Positions 7,080-10,528 of a DNA stretch of 10,528 nt are shown here, piece by piece. Each line of letters starts with the position of its first letter. Position 1 is the first letter of the stretch. The DNA lies in NCBI GenBank assembly GCA_020832865.1, contig JAJHRJ010000011.1, positions 1 through 10,528 of the forward strand, written 5' to 3'. The notes below the pieces were generated by a model. The model was not told the DNA's origin and searched no databases. It was given only the letters and a program-made list of their open reading frames with translations. A program made the position numbers and the translations under genes. The stretch is from Desulfurococcaceae archaeon. GTDB taxonomy: Archaea; Thermoproteota; Thermoprotei_A; Sulfolobales; Desulfurococcaceae.

Positions 7080-7436
7080 TTGGTGTTTACTGTGAACGAG
7101 GTTAAGGAGAGTAGTGTGTGGAGTGTTAGAGACGTGTATAAGAGCGTTATTAAATCTAAGCTCACACGATTTGAGCTTGCGAGAGTTATTGGGGCAAGGG
7201 CTTTGCAATTAGCCCTCGGAGCACCACCACTTATTAACGTAGACAACTTACCTGTAAAAGACCCAGTCTACATAGCTATAGTTGAATTATTAAATAGTCA
7301 ACTACCTATGTCTATTCAGAGGCCAGTGGAAGGTGGAGGCTACGAGCTCATACCAGTCAGCAAGCTCATTACACCTGAAACTAGGAGATATCTTAGCTCT
7401 CTTCTCGAGAGCTGGAATATTAGTAGTAGAGTCTAG
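7080..7436 (+). CDS. rpoK: DNA-directed RNA polymerase subunit Rpo6 (RpoK)
   Basis: The core matches archaeal Rpo6/eukaryotic Rpb6/bacterial omega: LTRFELARVIGARALQLALGAPPLI (about 28-52, the signature helix and turn), then DPVYIAIVELL (61-71), LPMSIQRP (75-82) and YELIPV (88-93). This small subunit clamps the largest polymerase subunit and aids assembly. No ATG is available: TTG 7080, GTG 7083 and GTG 7092 are all possible, none with a ribosome binding site, so a short-leader transcript from the T-rich element near 7035-7040 is likely. The reading gives 118 residues, longer than the usual 85-100 or so, because about 24 residues follow the family core. That extra C-terminus lies in a 104-nt overlap with the next gene, read in a different frame. 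Confidence 0.9.
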   Translation: MVFTVNEVKESSVWSVRDVYKSVIKSKLTRFELARVIGARALQLALGAPPLINVDNLPVKDPVYIAIVELLNSQLPMSIQRPVEGGGYELIPVSKLITPETRRYLSSLLESWNISSRV

Positions 7437-8487
7437 ACTCTACCCGAACTTCATAGATCTTGTAATACCCTCGCCAATAGAGAGCACTATCTTCGAGAAA
7501 TTGCATAAAGAGCTTCTGAGAGAACATGGCCTACTCGCATTTCAGTTGAAGGGGACCACACCCATAGTTAGGATCACTGAATACCGCACAACTACATCTG
7601 GGTTAACACGATATAAGTGGATTCTAGCAGCTATTACTATCGTAACAGTCTTTTTCACTGGTCTTGGACTAAGCGAGGGCCTTGAGAGTATACAGGGCAT
7701 TTACAGCTCACTCTACATAGGCAAGTACGCTACAGCATTACTTTACACAGTACTCTTCCTATTAGTATTACTCTCGCATGAATTAGGCCACGTCTATGTA
7801 AATAGGCGCGCAGGCATTCTATGTGAGGGACCCCTCTTAATACCAGCACCTCCTATTCAACTAGGATTTATTGGGACATTTGGTGCCGTGATATTCACGA
7901 AGACCCCTCCGTGTAGTAGAAGAGACCTAGCGAAAATGGGTATTAGTGGCCCGCTCGCGGGGTTTATAGCCGGTACTATAGTGGGTATTATAGGGCTTTA
8001 CCTCTCTCCAATAATACCCTATGAGGCTGTTAAAGAGCTTGCAGAGAGGGGTTTTGAGCCTATTCCAGCATCTAGTTTAGCTCTTGAGCTATTGCTGAGA
8101 CTTCGCGTAGTAGATGGAGTTGTAGTTATGCACCCGCTTCTCTTCATAGCCTACGTGATCTACATGGTTACATTTCTAAATCTCTTGCCCATAGGTCAAT
8201 TAGATGGTGGCCACGTAATGAGGAGTTTTATGAGTGCACGTACTCATCAAATTGTAGGCTTAATTGTGCCATTAACACTGCTAGTAGTGGGAGTCGTACT
8301 ACTAGTAACCACTGGTGCTGGGTACTTATACTTGAGCCTCGGAGTTTTAGCCACAATTTTGCGATTAACTATAGGTAAGAATCCTCACCCGGGAATAGCT
8401 AATCAATATGATAAATCACAGTGTTTAATCTGCCTCCTGGTCTATATTGCACTACTAACTTTAACTACACCAATACCCTTGCTTTAA
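7333..8487 (+). CDS. Site-2-protease-like membrane zinc metalloprotease (peptidase M50 family)
   Basis: This membrane protein of up to 384 aa carries both M50 signatures: HELGH (149-153), whose histidines and glutamate form the zinc site, and NLLPIGQLDGGH (283-294), giving the third ligand D291. Such proteases cut substrates within the membrane and often release regulators; the substrate here is unknown. Residues 1-90 form a soluble cytosolic domain. Membrane segments lie near 95-114, 132-150, 173-189, 203-228, 267-287, 305-345 (probably two) and 362-383. The start is uncertain. GTG 7333, with AGAGG (7318-7322) 10 nt upstream, lies inside rpoK and gives a 104-nt overlap. The stretch LGDILALFSRAGILVVESR within the overlap looks like genuine coding, and no ATG, GTG or TTG follows until TTG 7501, so an internal start is required. 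Confidence 0.92.
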   Translation: MEATSSYQSASSLHLKLGDILALFSRAGILVVESRLYPNFIDLVIPSPIESTIFEKLHKELLREHGLLAFQLKGTTPIVRITEYRTTTSGLTRYKWILAAITIVTVFFTGLGLSEGLESIQGIYSSLYIGKYATALLYTVLFLLVLLSHELGHVYVNRRAGILCEGPLLIPAPPIQLGFIGTFGAVIFTKTPPCSRRDLAKMGISGPLAGFIAGTIVGIIGLYLSPIIPYEAVKELAERGFEPIPASSLALELLLRLRVVDGVVVMHPLLFIAYVIYMVTFLNLLPIGQLDGGHVMRSFMSARTHQIVGLIVPLTLLVVGVVLLVTTGAGYLYLSLGVLATILRLTIGKNPHPGIANQYDKSQCLICLLVYIALLTLTTPIPLL

Positions 8488-8496
8488 TGACTACAA

Positions 8497-8516
8497 TACC
8501 ACATTTAAGTGTGGTA
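8497..8516. repeat. Inverted repeat with 7-bp arms before the topoisomerase gene
   Basis: TACCACA (8497-8503) and TGTGGTA (8510-8516) are exact complements around TTTAAG, and a U-G pair could extend the stem in RNA. It fills half of the 39-nt gap between the protease stop and ATG 8527 and touches the ribosome binding site AAGGAG (8516-8521). It could be an operator, a translational hairpin, or a weak attenuator. Confidence 0.6.
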
Positions 8517-8521
8517 AGGAG
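8516..8521 (+). promoter_or_regulatory. Ribosome binding site of topA
   Basis: AAGGAG lies 5 nt before ATG 8527 and shares its first base with the right arm of the inverted repeat at 8497-8516, so folding of that repeat could affect access. Confidence 0.55.
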
Positions 8522-8526
8522 TAGAC

Positions 8527-10528
8527 ATGAACCAGTACTACTACAGAGCAAGTACAGGGTTACTAAGTAGCTACACAGCGAGAGAGGCAAAGATCAGCAT
8601 CTGGGCTCTAACAGGGCCCATCCTAGTAATAGCTGAGAAGCCAAAAGCCGCTAGGAAAATTGCTGAGGCGCTCTCTCACCAGTTAATTACTAGGAAATAC
8701 GGAAAAATACCGTACTTCGAAATTAGATCATCGCCGATAACAATATATGTTGCTAGTACTGTAGGGCACCTCTACACTCTACACACGGATATACGGGGAT
8801 ATCCTGTTTTCGAGTACAAGTGGGTTCCTGCACACGTAGTTGAGGAGGAGAAAAAGTACACTCGTCAATACCTCGAGCTTCTAAGTAAGCTAGCCAGAGA
8901 GTGCCGGTACTATATTAACGCCTGCGACTTCGATATTGAGGGGAGCGTTATAGGCTATCTTATAATAAAGTTCCACGGAGATGAAAACCGCGCATTTAGA
9001 GCAAAATTCTCAAGTCTTGTGTACAGCGAGCTGAGAAAGTCATTTGAAAATCTCACACCCCTAGACTACGACATGGTGGAGTCAGGGCTATGTAGACACG
9101 AGTTAGACTGGATTTGGGGTATTAATGTTAGCAGAGCGCTCATGAGCGCTATTTACCAGGCAACAATGAGAAGAGTCACATTAAGCGCCGGTAGAGTTCA
9201 AACACCGACTTTAAAGTACATAGCTGACAGGGAAGTTGAGAGAGGACTATTTATCCCTATACCGCAGTATACGATTACAGTTAAACTAAGAAAAAGAGAT
9301 AGGGAGTTCACAGCTGAGTTCACAGAAAACCCTGTTCCCGATGTTAATACGGCAAGTACTATTAAGAGCTCCGTTCTAAGAGAAAAACACCTAGTTGTTA
9401 AAGACTATACAATCGAGAGGAAAAGACACAGTCCACCACCGCCGTTCAACCTCAGCGATCTCCAGTATGAAGCCTCAAGAATTCTCGGTTTTAGCCCTAT
9501 GAAAACACAGAAAATAGCTGAGGAGCTATACTTAGAAGCCCTTATAAGCTACCCGCGAACAAATAGCCAGAAGCTCCCACCCGCACTTAACTACAGAGAA
9601 ATACTTCACAAACTCTCACACATAGACAAGTACGGTGATCTCGTATCACAACTACTAAGAGAAACTCAAGGCGTGTTAAAGCCCATTGAAGGAGAAAAAG
9701 AAGACCCAGCACACCCTGCAATATATCCAACAGGTAATACTCCGCGGGGTTTAACGAGAGATCAGTGGGCTTTATACGATCTCATAGTAAGGCGCTTCAT
9801 AGCGGTCTTTGCACCTAGTGCTACAATATCCTATACAAGGGCTATTCTGGAAGCCCCAACTACAGGTTATAAGTTCACTTGTAGCGGCATTATTGTCGAG
9901 TATCCTGGTTGGCTAGCTTACTACCCATTCCACGCACCAATGACAAAAGCTATACCTTACTTAACACGAGGCGAAAAAATAGAAGTTTTAAGTGTAATTG
10001 TAAAAGAATCTCACACTAAGCCGCCACCTAGGCTGAAGAAGATCGATATTTTAAAGTGGATGGAGAGCGTAGAAATAGGAACAGAGGCTACTAGGGCGCC
10101 AATAATAGAGAAGTTGTTTGAGAGGAAGTATTTAGAAAACACTAAGAATGGTGTTGAAGTAACAGACCTCGGACTAGGTGTAGTAGAGGTTATCTCTAGA
10201 TTCTTTCCGGAGCTTACGAGCATTGATCTCACAAGGAAATTCGAAAAACTCATAAATGAGGTTAAAACTGGCGCAAGGAGAAGAGAACAGGTAATTGAGG
10301 AAGCAAAGGGTGTTTTAAGAAAACTGTTAGAGAGCTTTAATGAGCAAGTTAATAGTATAGGGATGCTCCTCTCCAGTCGACTCGGTATAGTCAATGAGTA
10401 CTCTAAGTGCTCTATACCCAGGTGTCGTAGAGAGGTTTACGAAGATGCTCTCTGTAAGTATCACTACGAAGCTTATAAAAAGCTCCATGAAGCCTACAAG
10501 GAGTGGCGTAAGCGTAAAAGTATATCTT
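8527..10528 (+). CDS. topA: Type IA DNA topoisomerase, archaeal TopA/topo III type (3' end outside window)
   Basis: The frame is open from ATG 8527 to the window edge, giving 667 codons without a stop; the end must be close. The enzyme relaxes negative supercoils by cutting one DNA strand through a tyrosine. A TOPRIM domain follows a 31-residue leader: ILVIAEKPKAA holds E37, VGHLYTL is present, and CDFDIEG (133-139) gives D134, D136 and E138. Next come SAGRVQTPTL (220-229) and the active-site SYPRTNSQ, with Y342 as the nucleophile. A C-terminal zinc finger is complete: C628, C633, C643 and H646 (pattern Cx4C...CxxH). AAGGAG (8516-8521) lies 5 nt before the ATG. An in-frame TAA at 8515 blocks a longer start and no ATG, GTG or TTG lies between 8527 and the TOPRIM motif, so the N-terminal extension appears real. 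No helicase domain is present, so it is not reverse gyrase. Confidence 0.95.
   Translation, partial: MNQYYYRASTGLLSSYTAREAKISIWALTGPILVIAEKPKAARKIAEALSHQLITRKYGKIPYFEIRSSPITIYVASTVGHLYTLHTDIRGYPVFEYKWVPAHVVEEEKKYTRQYLELLSKLARECRYYINACDFDIEGSVIGYLIIKFHGDENRAFRAKFSSLVYSELRKSFENLTPLDYDMVESGLCRHELDWIWGINVSRALMSAIYQATMRRVTLSAGRVQTPTLKYIADREVERGLFIPIPQYTITVKLRKRDREFTAEFTENPVPDVNTASTIKSSVLREKHLVVKDYTIERKRHSPPPPFNLSDLQYEASRILGFSPMKTQKIAEELYLEALISYPRTNSQKLPPALNYREILHKLSHIDKYGDLVSQLLRETQGVLKPIEGEKEDPAHPAIYPTGNTPRGLTRDQWALYDLIVRRFIAVFAPSATISYTRAILEAPTTGYKFTCSGIIVEYPGWLAYYPFHAPMTKAIPYLTRGEKIEVLSVIVKESHTKPPPRLKKIDILKWMESVEIGTEATRAPIIEKLFERKYLENTKNGVEVTDLGLGVVEVISRFFPELTSIDLTRKFEKLINEVKTGARRREQVIEEAKGVLRKLLESFNEQVNSIGMLLSSRLGIVNEYSKCSIPRCRREVYEDALCKYHYEAYKKLHEAYKEWRKRKSIS

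Noticed and set aside
10011..10394. Minus-strand frame of 127 residues
   Set aside because: It is antisense to the intact topoisomerase frame, whose zinc finger and conserved motifs show which strand is coding.
1..10528. Mobile elements, CRISPR arrays, tRNA or rRNA genes, toxin-antitoxin or defence modules
   Set aside because: I saw no spaced direct repeats, terminal inverted repeats around a transposase, tRNA-like arms or known defence domains; all long frames are accounted for by the listed genes.

Overview
The window is archaeal and most likely comes from a thermophilic crenarchaeon of the Desulfurococcales type. It has a GatD/GatE amidotransferase pair, a group II chaperonin (thermosome), an archaeal RNA polymerase Rpo6/RpoK subunit, a PP1-like archaeal protein phosphatase, and an archaeal type IA topoisomerase with a C-terminal zinc finger. 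GTG/TTG starts, start-stop overlaps, TATA-type promoters and the AGR/ATA-rich codon use agree with this. The exact genus cannot be read from the sequence by eye. I see no insertion sequence, CRISPR array, tRNA or rRNA, and no stretch over 300 bases lacks a gene.

Layout. (1) 1-2443, + strand: the 3' part of gatD, then a complete gatE overlapping it by 8 nt. Together they make the archaeal tRNA-dependent amidotransferase that converts Glu-tRNA(Gln) to Gln-tRNA(Gln). (2) 2444-3834, + strand: a 126-nt spacer, then a PPP-family Ser/Thr phosphatase coupled (TTGA overlap) to a small unrecognised charged helical protein. (3) 3835-4776, + strand: a promoter-like region with a short palindrome, then an unrecognised 285-aa protein with a basic N-terminus and a four-cysteine zinc ribbon. 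(4) 4781-5131, - strand: a thioredoxin-fold protein that lacks the CxxC motif. It converges on the zinc-ribbon gene over a perfect 16-bp palindrome that contains both stop codons. (5) 5132-6992: a divergent promoter region with a clear TATA box and two palindromes, then a thermosome subunit on the + strand, ending in a hairpin plus T-run. (6) 6993-10528, + strand: rpoK, a site-2-protease-type membrane metalloprotease that overlaps rpoK by about 104 nt in another frame, a 39-nt gap with a 7-bp-arm inverted repeat, and a type IA DNA topoisomerase gene that runs off the window.

Most of this is housekeeping information processing: tRNA charging, transcription, topology and protein folding. The least explained parts are the redox-dead thioredoxin-like protein divergent from the chaperonin, the phosphatase-linked 111-aa protein, the zinc-ribbon protein, the long out-of-phase rpoK/protease overlap, and several palindromes at gene boundaries. 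I found no convincing evidence of a defence or mobile system.
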